A stretch of DNA of 14,674 bases from assembly GCA_030019105.1 (NCBI GenBank), contig JASEGY010000041.1, forward strand, positions 1-14,674, given 5' to 3'. The notes under the pieces are model-generated. The model searched no databases. It was not told the DNA's origin and saw only the letters and a list, made by a program, of their open reading frames with translations. This document shows positions 1-7,062 of this stretch, in pieces. The stretch is from a bacterium (lineage in GTDB: Bacteria; UBA9089; JASEGY01). Position numbers and translations under genes: made by a program. Position 1 is the stretch's first letter, and the number at the start of each line of letters is the position of its first letter.

Positions 1-138
1 CGCAATCTGCAATCCAAAATTGGTTTGGTTGCGGCCAGAGGCCGCGCTAAGAATCTGTCTCAAAAGTCTATTCCGCAACCCGTAATCTGCAATCCGCAAT
101 CGGAACGATCCGCAACCCGCAATCTGAAATCTGCAATC
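1..138 (+). repeat. 7-bp-period repeats (CGCAATC/TGCAATC) in the 5' end of gene 1
   Basis: Runs of CGCAATC, TGCAATC, CGCAACC, CGTAATC and TGAAATC occur in register at 1-14, 74-101 and 111-138, separated by unrelated sequence. They are translated as peptides such as ICNPQSE and RNLKSAI ahead of the signal segment. The related gene start at 7516 has none of these at this position, so I infer they were inserted into the n-region of the signal peptide. Confidence 0.75.
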
Positions 139-3100
139 GGGATTATCATCTGGGTCTTACTCGGAGTTCTATCCTGGCCATCTCTGGGCTTAACTCAACC
201 TCTGGCTGAGATTACTCAGGAGGTAGAAACAGAGTTCGGCCTCTACCAGCCATACCTGGTGGATGTAACACCAGCCGTGCCTTCTTACATCATTGCCGGT
301 GACTTCAGCAATGTGAGTAATTTCAAGGAGTTTGCCTTCAATGAAAAGGAGGAGGAGCTTCTGCGGGCTAACGGATTCGTGGTTAAACGGAGTGAGTATA
401 AGCAGGTCTACGATGTTTACAACGATTGTAAGAAAAGGGGCCGGCCCATCTTTGTCACCACCGATGCCCTCCTGCATACCTTTCACATCCTCTACGATTA
501 CACCTTGCGGGATTTAGAAGTCCGCCAATTTGCCCCTGATTTGAAGGGTCTTACTCAGGCCCTGCTCCAAAGAACCCAGGCCCAGTACGATGAGGCCGAT
601 ACCGGAGCAGTCAAGGAGGCCGCCCTTAAGAACTTGGCCTACTTTGCAGTGGCTGCCCGGTTGTTAGACGACAGTTTCGATATCCCAGCGGCCGTGAAGG
701 ATGTGGTGGAATCTGAACTGACCCTGATTGAAACCCACGCCGGATTTAGCCCCTCGCCCATTTTTGGCTACAAGGAAGATTACAGCCAGTATGTCCCGCG
801 AGGGCATTACACCCGCAATGAAACGCTTCAACGTTACTTCCGGGCCATGATGTGGTACGGCCGCATCACCTTTCGAATAGAACCTTCACCATTTGAGGGG
901 GGCGCTGAGAAAGGCCGGCAAGAGACCAGGCAGGCCATCCTGATCGTCAAGGCCCTTTCTGAGATCGCCCCTGAAGAAGGATTGGATATTTGGGACAAAA
1001 TCTACCAGCCTACGGTCTTCTTTGTGGGCAAGACCGATGATCTGAATATCTACGACTATGCCGGCCTGATCAAAGAGGTCTACGGCGTTGAGCCGGCAGC
1101 CCCGTCCTTGAATAATGTAGCTGATGAAGCTAAACTGAGCATCTTTAGGCTCTTCGGCGTTGAGCCGGCGGCCCTGTCATTGAGTGATCTGGCTGATGAA
1201 GCCAAACTGACCACCTTTATCGAAGAGGCCAAAGAACTCCGCAACCCCCTGATCAATTCCTCCTGGGTCTGGGAATGGGAAGAGGCCCAGGAAGTAACCA
1301 AAGGGTTCCGATTTATGGGCCAGCGGTTCATTCCGGATTCCTACATGTTCACCCAATTGGTGTACCCGAAGGTCGGGACTCAACTCTTACCCCGGCTCTT
1401 CCCAAAAGGCCTGGATGTCCTGTCCGTGCTTGGCTCAGAAAGGGCTTACCAGATACTGGATGAGCGGTATGAGGAGACGAAATATGCCAACTACGTAGAG
1501 CAGATAGAAAAGCTCAAGACCCAATTTGCCGACCTTGCAGACACGGCCTGGGCACAGAATCTCTACTGGAACTGGCTCTACTGCCTGATGCCAATGCTTA
1601 CGGTTAAGAATGAGGGCTATCCTCCTTTTATGCAGACTACGGCCTGGATAGACAAAGACCTGTCCACGGCCCTCGGTTCCTGGACGGAACTGCGGCACGA
1701 TACCATCCTCTACGCCAAACAGAGCTACACCGGAGTAACCGCCATCCCCGCTCTTCCTCCGCTGGTTCAGGGCTATGTAGAACCCAATCCCCACCTGTTC
1801 GCCCGGTTAGCCGCCCTGACCGCTCTGATGCGCACAGGGCTCGGCAGCCGGGATTTGCTTCTGCCTGAATTTAGCTCCCGACTCAATGATTTAGAATCTC
1901 TACTCCTTCGACTCAAGGAGATAGCCGAAAAGGAGCTGACTAACCAAACCCTGTCTCTGGCCGACTACGAGCTAATCTGCGAGATAGGTTCCACCTTAGA
2001 GGACCTGGTCACCTTCCCGCCGGAGATGGCCGGAGAATTTACCAGCGAGGCAGATGAAGAGATGGCCGTGGCGGCCGATGTGCATACTGACCCCAACAGC
2101 AGCTCTTGCTTAGAAGAAGGGGTGGGCTATCCCCACAACATCTTTGTCATTACCAGGGTGGCCGGGGAAATAAAGGTCACCCGGGGAGCGGTCTTTTCCT
2201 ACTACGAATTTACCCAACCGATGAGCGACCGCCTGACCGATGAGGCCTGGCAGGAGTTACTGAAAAGCACTCCTCCTGCCCAGCCGGAGTGGATGGAAAG
2301 CTTCATCGACCTCTCCCTGAATCCCGGCTATTCACCATGGCAGTCGCCCTCTGAATCAGCGGGCCTGCTCACCCTGGACATCTCTATTTTCCCTGATGCC
2401 CCGGTGGCAGGAGACACCATCCAGATATTGGTAAGCTCTAATTGGCCCCTGGAGGTAGAGCCTACCGTAGAGGTGATCTCTGGTGAGGGAACAGTTCATC
2501 CGGTAGAGGTAACCATTGATCCCGTCAGCAGCAGAATTAACCAGGATTACCTGGGCTTCCTGAACACGACCGGCCTCAGCCCGGGCGAAATCCTCATCAA
2601 GGCCACTGGCCGGCAATATAGCTATTCCGACCCGGTCACTTACACCCTGGAGGCCGAGCTTGCCCCGGCCGGGGGCGCCTCGGATTCAGATACTACTCCG
2701 CCAACGGCCTTTGATCTGCTTTCTCCGGCCAACAATAGTCAGACGGATAACGCCTTACCAACCTTCACCTGGCAGGCTGGTTCGGATACAGAATCAGGTA
2801 TAGCCGGCTATGAACTGTGGATAGATGGGACAAAGGCAAAAGAGGTTGCCGGGACTTCGGCTGCACTGGATCAAGCCTTGTCTGTGGGCCGGCATACTTG
2901 GTATGTGAAGGCCAGGAATGGGGCTGGGTTGACCACCTCTTCCGCCTCCTTTACTTTAACAGTGGAAGCCCCACCGGTAGAGGTAATCACCACTGGATTG
3001 CCGGAGGCCAAGAAAGGGGTGTTTTATTATCGCCGGGTGCTGGCTAATGGGGGGAGTGCGCCTTATACCTGGTCGGTCTATTCAGGGAGTCTGCCGCAGG

Positions 3101-4980
3101 GGTTGTCCCTGGCTTCGGATGGGGTTATCTCCGGGACACCGCAGGAGCAGGGGATATTTGATTTTACTCTTCAGGTGATGGATGGGGCTTCGCAGACGGT
3201 AACCAAGGGTTTTTTCCTCAGCGTCAGGCAGGCTCAGGGCTGGGAGATGGCCGTTAGTGTCATGCAGGCTCAGGGCTGGGAAATGGACTTCGGGATACCG
3301 ACTTCAACTCTTCTCTCCTCAGTAACCATGATCGGCCCCACAGACGGCTGGGCCGTGGGAGTTGGTGGTACCATCCTCCACTGGGATGGCGCTTCATGGA
3401 GTGAGGTTAGCTCACCAACTTCCAATTGGCTCTACTCAGTAACCATGACCGGCCCCACAGATGGCTGGGCCGTGGGAGATGGTAGCACCATCTTCCACTG
3501 GGATGGCGTTTCATGGAGTGAGGTCAGCTTACCGACTTCAAATTCGCTCAGATCAGTAACCATGACAGGCCCAACAGACGGCTGGGCCGTGGGATGGAAT
3601 GGCACTATTCTTCACTGGGATGGCGCTTCCTGGAGTGAGGTTAGCTCACCGACTTCAAATGATCTCTTATCAGTAACCATGGCCAGCCCCACAGACGGCT
3701 GGGCCGTGGGAGGGAGAGGCACCATCCTCCACTGGGATGGCGCTTCCTGGAGTGAGGTTAGCTCACCGACTTCAGATTGGCTCAAATCAGTAACCATGAC
3801 CGGCCCCACAGACGGCTGGGCCGTGGGATATGGAGACGCCATCCTCCACTGGGATGGCGCTTCCTGGCGTAAGGTTGGCTTACCGACTTCAGATTGGCTC
3901 GAATCAGTAACCATGACCGGCCCCACAGATGGCTGGGCCGTGGGAAGTGGTGGCATCATCCTCCACTGGGATGGCGCTTCCTGGAGTGATTTTAGCTCAC
4001 CAACTTCAAATGGGCTCTACTCAGTAACCATGACCGGCCCCACAAACGGCTGGGCCGTGGGAGAGGATGTCGCCATCCTCCACTGGGATGGCGCTTCCTG
4101 GACTGAGGTCAGTTCACCGACTTCAAGTTGGCTCAGATCAGTAACCATGACAGGCCCCACAGACGGCTGGGCTGTGGGACAGAGAGGCACCATCCTCCAC
4201 TGGGATGGCGCTTCATGGAGTGAGGTTAGCCCACCGACTTTACATTGGCTCTGCTCAGTAACCATGACCAGTTCCACAGACGGCTGGGCCGTGGGAGCAG
4301 GCGGCACCATTTTAAGGTATGTCGGGCCACAGCCTTTGCCGGGCTCCATTTTAGGAGGAATCACCTATTCCGGCCAACAAACCGGTCAGATCATAGTCCA
4401 GACATCAACTTCACCTACCTTCGAGACCATCACCGCTGAAACTCAATCCGCCATCCCCAATCCGCAATCCGCAATTGAGTACATCCTGAGTCTGCCCCCA
4501 GGCAACTACTACCTGTACCTGCGGGCCTTTATGGATACTGACGCTGACCATATCCCCGGAGCCGGCCCGGAAAGTAGCGAGCCGATTGGCTTCTACGGTA
4601 ACCCTGATCCGATTTCAGTCGAAGCCGGCCAGGAGGCAAGCGGCTTTGACTTCACCATCTCTGACCCTTTCGAAGCCGATCTTGAAAAGGTCATCGTCTA
4701 CCCCAACCCCTACCGGCCGAGCAGCAATACCAGCCAGAATGCCCCGGCCATTACCTTCAAGAACCTTACCGCCCAAGCCACTATTAATATCTACACCATT
4801 AATATCTACAACATCGCCGGCGAGTTAGTCAAAACCATCGAAGAGTTGGACGCTGACGGCCAGGCCACCTGGGACGGGAAAAACGAAGCCGGCCACGAGG
4901 TGCGAAGTGGCATCTACATCTACCTCATCACCTCCCCCACCGGAGACAAAACCACCGGCAAAATAGCCATCATCAAGTAA
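1..4980 (+). CDS. Large secreted DUF3160 protein with GWAVG repeats and C-terminal sorting-type domain
   Basis: The frame is open from the left edge of the window; the first usable start inside is TTG at 25 and no ATG follows for about 270 codons, so the true start may lie upstream. Counted from base 25 it is 1651 residues. In order: an N-region built from 7-bp repeats, a hydrophobic signal segment (about residues 40-58, ending SLGLTQ), a DUF3160 domain (about 65-760; motifs FVTTDALLHTFHILYD and RYFRAMMWYGR), two or three Ig-like modules (about 790-1070, including a putative-Ig fold with LPQGLSLASDGVISGTP), nine copies of a 39-residue GWAVG/HWDG repeat (about 1099-1434) likely forming a beta-propeller, and a FlgD/type-IX-like C-terminal domain (VIVYPNPY ... 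VRSGIYIYLI). I infer export and surface attachment. The biochemical role of DUF3160 is unknown to me. Several in-frame tandem duplications are visible. Confidence 0.9.
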   Translation, partial: RNLQSKIGLVAARGRAKNLSQKSIPQPVICNPQSERSATRNLKSAIGIIIWVLLGVLSWPSLGLTQPLAEITQEVETEFGLYQPYLVDVTPAVPSYIIAGDFSNVSNFKEFAFNEKEEELLRANGFVVKRSEYKQVYDVYNDCKKRGRPIFVTTDALLHTFHILYDYTLRDLEVRQFAPDLKGLTQALLQRTQAQYDEADTGAVKEAALKNLAYFAVAARLLDDSFDIPAAVKDVVESELTLIETHAGFSPSPIFGYKEDYSQYVPRGHYTRNETLQRYFRAMMWYGRITFRIEPSPFEGGAEKGRQETRQAILIVKALSEIAPEEGLDIWDKIYQPTVFFVGKTDDLNIYDYAGLIKEVYGVEPAAPSLNNVADEAKLSIFRLFGVEPAALSLSDLADEAKLTTFIEEAKELRNPLINSSWVWEWEEAQEVTKGFRFMGQRFIPDSYMFTQLVYPKVGTQLLPRLFPKGLDVLSVLGSERAYQILDERYEETKYANYVEQIEKLKTQFADLADTAWAQNLYWNWLYCLMPMLTVKNEGYPPFMQTTAWIDKDLSTALGSWTELRHDTILYAKQSYTGVTAIPALPPLVQGYVEPNPHLFARLAALTALMRTGLGSRDLLLPEFSSRLNDLESLLLRLKEIAEKELTNQTLSLADYELICEIGSTLEDLVTFPPEMAGEFTSEADEEMAVAADVHTDPNSSSCLEEGVGYPHNIFVITRVAGEIKVTRGAVFSYYEFTQPMSDRLTDEAWQELLKSTPPAQPEWMESFIDLSLNPGYSPWQSPSESAGLLTLDISIFPDAPVAGDTIQILVSSNWPLEVEPTVEVISGEGTVHPVEVTIDPVSSRINQDYLGFLNTTGLSPGEILIKATGRQYSYSDPVTYTLEAELAPAGGASDSDTTPPTAFDLLSPANNSQTDNALPTFTWQAGSDTESGIAGYELWIDGTKAKEVAGTSAALDQALSVGRHTWYVKARNGAGLTTSSASFTLTVEAPPVEVITTGLPEAKKGVFYYRRVLANGGSAPYTWSVYSGSLPQGLSLASDGVISGTPQEQGIFDFTLQVMDGASQTVTKGFFLSVRQAQGWEMAVSVMQAQGWEMDFGIPTSTLLSSVTMIGPTDGWAVGVGGTILHWDGASWSEVSSPTSNWLYSVTMTGPTDGWAVGDGSTIFHWDGVSWSEVSLPTSNSLRSVTMTGPTDGWAVGWNGTILHWDGASWSEVSSPTSNDLLSVTMASPTDGWAVGGRGTILHWDGASWSEVSSPTSDWLKSVTMTGPTDGWAVGYGDAILHWDGASWRKVGLPTSDWLESVTMTGPTDGWAVGSGGIILHWDGASWSDFSSPTSNGLYSVTMTGPTNGWAVGEDVAILHWDGASWTEVSSPTSSWLRSVTMTGPTDGWAVGQRGTILHWDGASWSEVSPPTLHWLCSVTMTSSTDGWAVGAGGTILRYVGPQPLPGSILGGITYSGQQTGQIIVQTSTSPTFETITAETQSAIPNPQSAIEYILSLPPGNYYLYLRAFMDTDADHIPGAGPESSEPIGFYGNPDPISVEAGQEASGFDFTISDPFEADLEKVIVYPNPYRPSSNTSQNAPAITFKNLTAQATINIYTINIYNIAGELVKTIEELDADGQATWDGKNEAGHEVRSGIYIYLITSPTGDKTTGKIAIIK
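1084..1227 (+). repeat. In-frame 72-bp tandem duplication inside DUF3160
   Basis: Two imperfect 72-bp units start at 1084 and 1156 (GGCGTTGAGCCGGC...). They encode 24-residue copies beginning GVEPAAPSLNNVADEAKL and GVEPAALSLSDLADEAKL. The duplication keeps frame and lengthens a loop of the domain. Confidence 0.8.
3229..3300 (+). repeat. 36-bp tandem duplication before the GWAVG repeats
   Basis: Two 36-bp units begin at 3229 and 3265, each starting CAGGCTCAGGGCTGGGA and encoding QAQGWEM. The rest of each unit has diverged. It forms the linker between the Ig-like module and the repeat array. Confidence 0.7.
3319..4326 (+). repeat. Nine 117-bp tandem repeats coding for 39-residue GWAVG units
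   Basis: Eight complete units start at 3319, 3436, 3553, 3670, 3787, 3904, 4021 and 4138, and a partial ninth at 4255. The consensus includes SVTMTGPTDGWAVG, then GTILHWDGASW and SEVSSPTS; the most variable spots are the residues just after GWAVG and the last four of each unit. GWAVG plus HWDG resembles BNR/YCF48-like propeller blades. The close DNA identity between units indicates recent expansion or gene conversion. Confidence 0.92.
4442..4476 (+). repeat. 7-bp-period repeats inside the coding region of gene 1
   Basis: Five successive heptamers of the CGCAATC type (ending CGCAATC, CGCAATT) lie in frame and encode QSAIPNPQSAI between the propeller-like array and the C-terminal domain. They match the seed of the 1-138 array. 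Confidence 0.75.
4783..4812 (+). repeat. 15-bp tandem duplication in the sorting-type domain
   Basis: ATTAATATCTACACC is followed directly by ATTAATATCTACAAC, giving INIYTINIYN. The decayed paralogous copy at 5731-6006 has a single unit, so the duplication arose in this copy. Confidence 0.8.
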
Positions 4981-5049
4981 CCTTGGGGCGATGAACAAGG
5001 CATAATCTTGTCCCTTCATTTACCGTTTTCAACTCTCCGATAAATTTAA

Positions 5050-5079
5050 TTGACAGTCCTACCTATTTTATGCTAACAT
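5050..5079 (+). promoter_or_regulatory. Sigma70-type promoter of the BrnT/CopG-type operon
   Basis: TTGACA at 5050-5055 and an extended -10 TGCTAACAT at 5071-5079 (hexamer TAACAT at 5074-5079) are separated by 18 bp. A ribosome binding site AAAGGAG follows at about 5089-5095, just before the ATG at 5101. Confidence 0.75.
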
Positions 5080-5100
5080 TGGTACAACAAAGGAGTAACT

Positions 5101-5390
5101 ATGGCATTTCGGGCAACAGAGTTTGATTGGGACAAGTACAACAGAGCCGAGCTTTTAGATCATAACATCCAACAGGATGAGGCCGAAACCATTTTTGCGG
5201 GTAATACTTATTGGTGGAAAAGCCACACCCGGAGGGGTGAGACCAGATATAGACTAACAGGCAAGACATTCGATTCGAGAGGCGATTTCTGACCCTTGTG
5301 GTCACAATAAAAGCAAAGGAGGCTCTTCGGATTATTACGGGTTGGGACGCAGAAGATTGGGAAATAAAAAAATGGAGGTCAAGACAATGA
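5101..5390 (+). pseudogene. BrnT-like toxin gene with a one-base frameshift
   Basis: The first frame (63 codons, 5101-5292) opens MAFRATEFDWDKYNRAELLD and continues IQQDEAETIFAG, the N-terminal pattern of BrnT-family RNase toxins (F-W-D ... A..IF). It reaches TGA after GKTFDSRGDF. A second frame picks up at about 5282 as RFLTLVVTIKAKEALRIITG then WDAEDWEIKKWRSRQ, the expected C-terminal half, ending in TGA at 5388-5390. One added base near 5282 joins them (GKTFDSRG-RFLTLVV) into about 96 residues. The stop overlaps the antitoxin ATG (ATGA), typical of a coupled operon. I call it a pseudogene; a sequencing error or true frameshifting are alternatives. Confidence 0.72.
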
Positions 5391-5710
5391 AAACAATCCC
5401 TCACTTTGAATCAGAGAAAGAAGAGGCTCTCTGGTATCAGAAGCACAAGGGCGAACTCGATGATTATTTCGAAGAAATAGATCAGACAGAGAGACCAGAG
5501 ATATCCTGGGAGTTACGAAAAAAGATATTAGATAAAGCCATGACTGATCGCATTGGTCTGCGTATCCCCCCTTTACTCAAGACTATTCTTAAAGAAGCAG
5601 CCCTAAAAAAAGGCTTTCACTCTTATAACGAATTCATTCGGCAGAGCTTAACCCGGGCGGCTTTTGATGTGTTAGACAACGAAGATCTAAAACGGATTGC
5701 CTCGTTATGA
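5387..5710 (+). CDS. CopG/ribbon-helix-helix antitoxin paired with the BrnT-like toxin
   Basis: I chose ATG 5387 because it overlaps the toxin stop (ATGA) and has AATGGAGGTC about 8 bp upstream; an in-frame start further up (5342) lies within toxin codons. The 107-residue product begins MKTIPHFESEKEEALWYQKH, like CopG-type antitoxins (short FxSExEE-like lead, then a toxin-binding arm). It carries a ribbon-helix-helix-like segment, RIGLRIPPLLKTILKEAALK then GFHSYNEFIRQSLTRA. The expected role is to neutralise the toxin and repress the operon promoter at 5050-5079. The partner toxin appears frameshifted, so this may be an orphan antitoxin now. Its stop (TTATGA) abuts the decayed gene fragment that follows. 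Confidence 0.82.
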   Translation: MKTIPHFESEKEEALWYQKHKGELDDYFEEIDQTERPEISWELRKKILDKAMTDRIGLRIPPLLKTILKEAALKKGFHSYNEFIRQSLTRAAFDVLDNEDLKRIASL

Positions 5711-5730
5711 AGGCATCCCACATCAACCAT

Positions 5731-6006
5731 GTCATCGTCTACCCCAACCACTATTGACCAGGCAGAGGCACCAGCCAGGATGCCCCGGCCATTACCTTCA
5801 AGAACCTCACTGCCCAGGCCACCATCAATATCTACACCATCGCCGGCGAATTAGTCAAAACCATCGAAGAATCAGATGCTGACGGTCAAGCCATCTGGAA
5901 CGGGAAAAACGAAGCCGGCCGCGAGGTGCGAAGCGGCATCTACATCTACCTCATCACCTCCCCCACCGGAGACAAGACCCAGGGCAAGATAGCCATCATC
6001 AAATAA
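5731..6006 (+). pseudogene. Decayed duplicate of the C-terminal sorting-type domain of gene 1
   Basis: This stretch is clearly homologous to 4690-4980: VIVYPN, APAITFKNLTAQATINIYT, AGELVKTIEE, EVRSGIYIYLITSPTGDK and GKIAIIK all recur, ending in TAA 6004-6006. An in-frame TGA at 5755-5757 replaces an Arg codon (PNHY*PGRGTS versus PNPYRPSSNTS). There is no upstream body of a secreted protein, only the antitoxin gene. I read it as the 3' remnant of a tandem paralogue whose body was lost when, or after, the toxin-antitoxin pair arrived. Confidence 0.85.
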
Positions 6007-6029
6007 CCCTGGCCTTGCTTCAAATTCAG

Positions 6030-6214
6030 GTAACTACTCAGCCTCTATATAGTGGTCTTGCATATTAGAACCACAACATATTGTGGTTGGATGTTTAAAA
6101 CTTAGCAAAAATTCCTAAAAAATGGCTTTCTATGTAACCCACAAAAGTAGACAAACCACAATATATTGTGGTTTAGGAACTTCAAAAATCAATATCTGGT
6201 GGCTGAGTAGTTAC
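6030..6214 (+). mobile_element. MITE-1, IS66-like, 185 bp, 8-bp target duplication
   Basis: Perfect 14-bp terminal inverted repeats GTAACTACTCAGCC (6030-6043) and its complement (6201-6214) are flanked by the direct repeat AAATTCAG (6022-6029 and 6215-6222). Ends beginning GTAA with an 8-bp duplication are the hallmark of the IS66 family. There is no transposase, so it is a non-autonomous derivative. It lies immediately upstream of the -35 box of the AbrB/PIN operon. Orientation cannot be assigned. Confidence 0.88.
6069..6174. promoter_or_regulatory. Pair of operator-like palindromes inside MITE-1
   Basis: CCACAACATATTGTGG (6071-6086) and CCACAATATATTGTGG (6156-6171) sit within longer palindromes; the second is a perfect 22-bp palindrome (6153-6174). 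Their centres are 85 bp apart. The core resembles the NrdR-box pattern ACACWATATATWGTGT (14 of 16 for the second), but no ribonucleotide reductase gene is present, so function is speculative. They could also be transposase-related sites or simple hairpins. Confidence 0.45.
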
Positions 6215-6223
6215 AAATTCAGG

Positions 6224-6252
6224 TTGCTTTTCTATTAATCTTATGCTACTAT
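6224..6252 (+). promoter_or_regulatory. Promoter of the AbrB/PIN operon
   Basis: TTGCTT (6224-6229), a 17-bp spacer and TACTAT (6247-6252) with an extended TGC (6244-6246) form a plausible sigma70 promoter. AGGAGGTGG at about 6280-6288 precedes the ATG at 6295. MITE-1 and its target duplication end only 1 bp before the -35 box, so upstream control sequence has been replaced. Confidence 0.65.
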
Positions 6253-6294
6253 TGCGTTGTAAACACAAATATTTCTACCAGGAGGTGGTTTGAA

Positions 6295-6847
6295 ATGGCA
6301 CAAGCAGTTCACTACGTTGAGTTTCTTCCTGATGGACATTTGTCTTTCCCCGGGGAAACTGTTAAAGAACTAAACTTAACCCAGGGAACTAAGTTTGAAC
6401 TCTTCAGTAATCAAAAAGATGTGATCGTTCTCAAAAAAGTGGAGAGTAAGCATTCAGTGAAACCGTGTTGCAGAAGCTGTAAAGCAAATATACAGTAAGC
6501 CGTAAGTATAGCAGAACTGTATAGTTAGCATTAATGAATTATTGGGGTGAATGCAACTAATATTATTATACGCATACGGGTTCACTCAATGTTTACTACT
6601 TCAACTCATCGCACAGACCGGAACCTTATGTATAACAGTAGCTTAGCTTCCGTAAAATAATTTTACATTTCTTGCAATACGGTTTCACTGAATGCTTACA
6701 GTGGAGAAGGACTGGAAGAAACACTTTGAAGAAACATTAAATAGGGTCAGGATGAGGAATAGTAAGTTTAGTGAAGAAGAAATCATGGATAATGTAAATA
6801 AAGCAGTTGAGGAAGTAAGGAAAGAGCATAATGAAAGAAGAACCTGA
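6295..6847 (+). pseudogene. AbrB/SpoVT-type antitoxin gene split by MITE-2
   Basis: The intact 5' part encodes residues 1-50 (MAQAVHYVEFLPDGHLSFPG ... LNLTQGTKFEL ... DVIVLKKVE), a swapped-hairpin AbrB/MazE-like DNA-binding domain. The frame then enters MITE-2 and adds 17 foreign residues (SKHSVKPCCRSCKANIQ), stopping at 6498. Deleting MITE-2 plus one copy of its 8-bp duplication joins codon 50 to 6708 in frame and restores KVEKDWKKHFEETLNRV ... SKFSEEEIMDNVNKAVEEV ending at TGA 6845-6847, about 96 residues. The lost tail is the usual toxin-contacting part. The truncated protein may still bind DNA. The restored gene overlaps the toxin start (ATG 6831) by 17 bp, as in VapBC-like operons. Confidence 0.85.
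6446..6699 (+). mobile_element. MITE-2, IS66-like, 254 bp, inside the antitoxin gene
   Basis: Inverted ends starting GTAAGCATTCAGTGAAACC (perfect for 21 bp, 26 of 27 when extended; 6446-6472 and 6673-6699) are flanked by the exact 8-bp direct repeat AGTGGAGA (6438-6445 and 6700-6707). The GTAAGC terminus and 8-bp duplication match the IS66 family. No transposase is encoded. A third, inexact copy of the end (18 of 21) lies internally at 6576-6596, suggesting a nested or composite origin. A small inverted repeat (GTAAAAT/ATTTTAC) lies near 6653-6667. Confidence 0.9.
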
Positions 6848-6873
6848 ACTTCTGAAAGTTGTTGTTGACACTA

Positions 6874-7062
6874 TACTCAACACGGGCATAATCTGCGATT
6901 TTGTATCTTCTCAATAACTCGGGGCAATCTGTGTTGTAAGTTGTAAGTTGTAAGTTGTAAGTTATAGGTTACGCCTACAACCTACAACCTACAACCTACA
7001 ACCTGCAACCTGCGGTCTGTTAGGTCGGTTTGCAAAATCACTATTTATGACCGTGCTGAGTA
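6874..7062 (+). mobile_element. MITE-3, Tc1/mariner-IS630-like, 189 bp, TA target duplication
   Basis: 30-bp inverted ends (6874-6903 and 7033-7062; 24 of 30 match; outer TACTCAACACGG and TACTCAGCACGG) are flanked by TA on both sides (6872-6873 and 7063-7064). TA duplication and this end structure point to a Tc1/mariner-IS630-type transposase acting in trans. The interior is almost entirely a heptamer-repeat hairpin. Its insertion splits the toxin at Asp-Thr|Asn. Confidence 0.9.
6934..7015. repeat. Heptamer-repeat hairpin inside MITE-3
   Basis: Four TTGTAAG units plus TTATAGG (6934-6968) face four CCTACAA units plus CCTGCAA and CCTGCGG (6974-7015) across a 5-nt loop. In a minus-strand transcript each unit pairs fully (GUUGUAGG with CUUACAAC, one G-U per heptamer); in a plus-strand transcript there is one A-C mismatch per unit. 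This asymmetry suggests the fold may be selected as minus-strand RNA, but that is inference. Confidence 0.85.

Noticed and set aside
3319..4326. CRISPR array
   Set aside because: Units are contiguous, protein-coding and 117 bp long without unique spacers; no cas genes. The heptamer arrays are likewise too short-period.
3612..4364. Two 115-codon minus-strand frames in the GWAVG array
   Set aside because: They are periodic shadows of the 117-bp repeats on the coding strand.
5755..5757. TGA as selenocysteine in the duplicated domain
   Set aside because: The aligned residue in gene 1 is Arg and the fragment lacks the rest of a gene; a nonsense mutation in a remnant is simpler.
5697..5882. Reading frame in the decayed sorting-domain copy
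   Set aside because: It is an out-of-frame shadow of the remnant homologous to gene 1.
6692..6847. Independent 51-codon gene ahead of the PIN toxin
   Set aside because: Its first codons derive from the end of MITE-2 and the rest is the severed 3' half of the antitoxin; an in-frame TGA lies directly upstream and there is no ribosome binding site.
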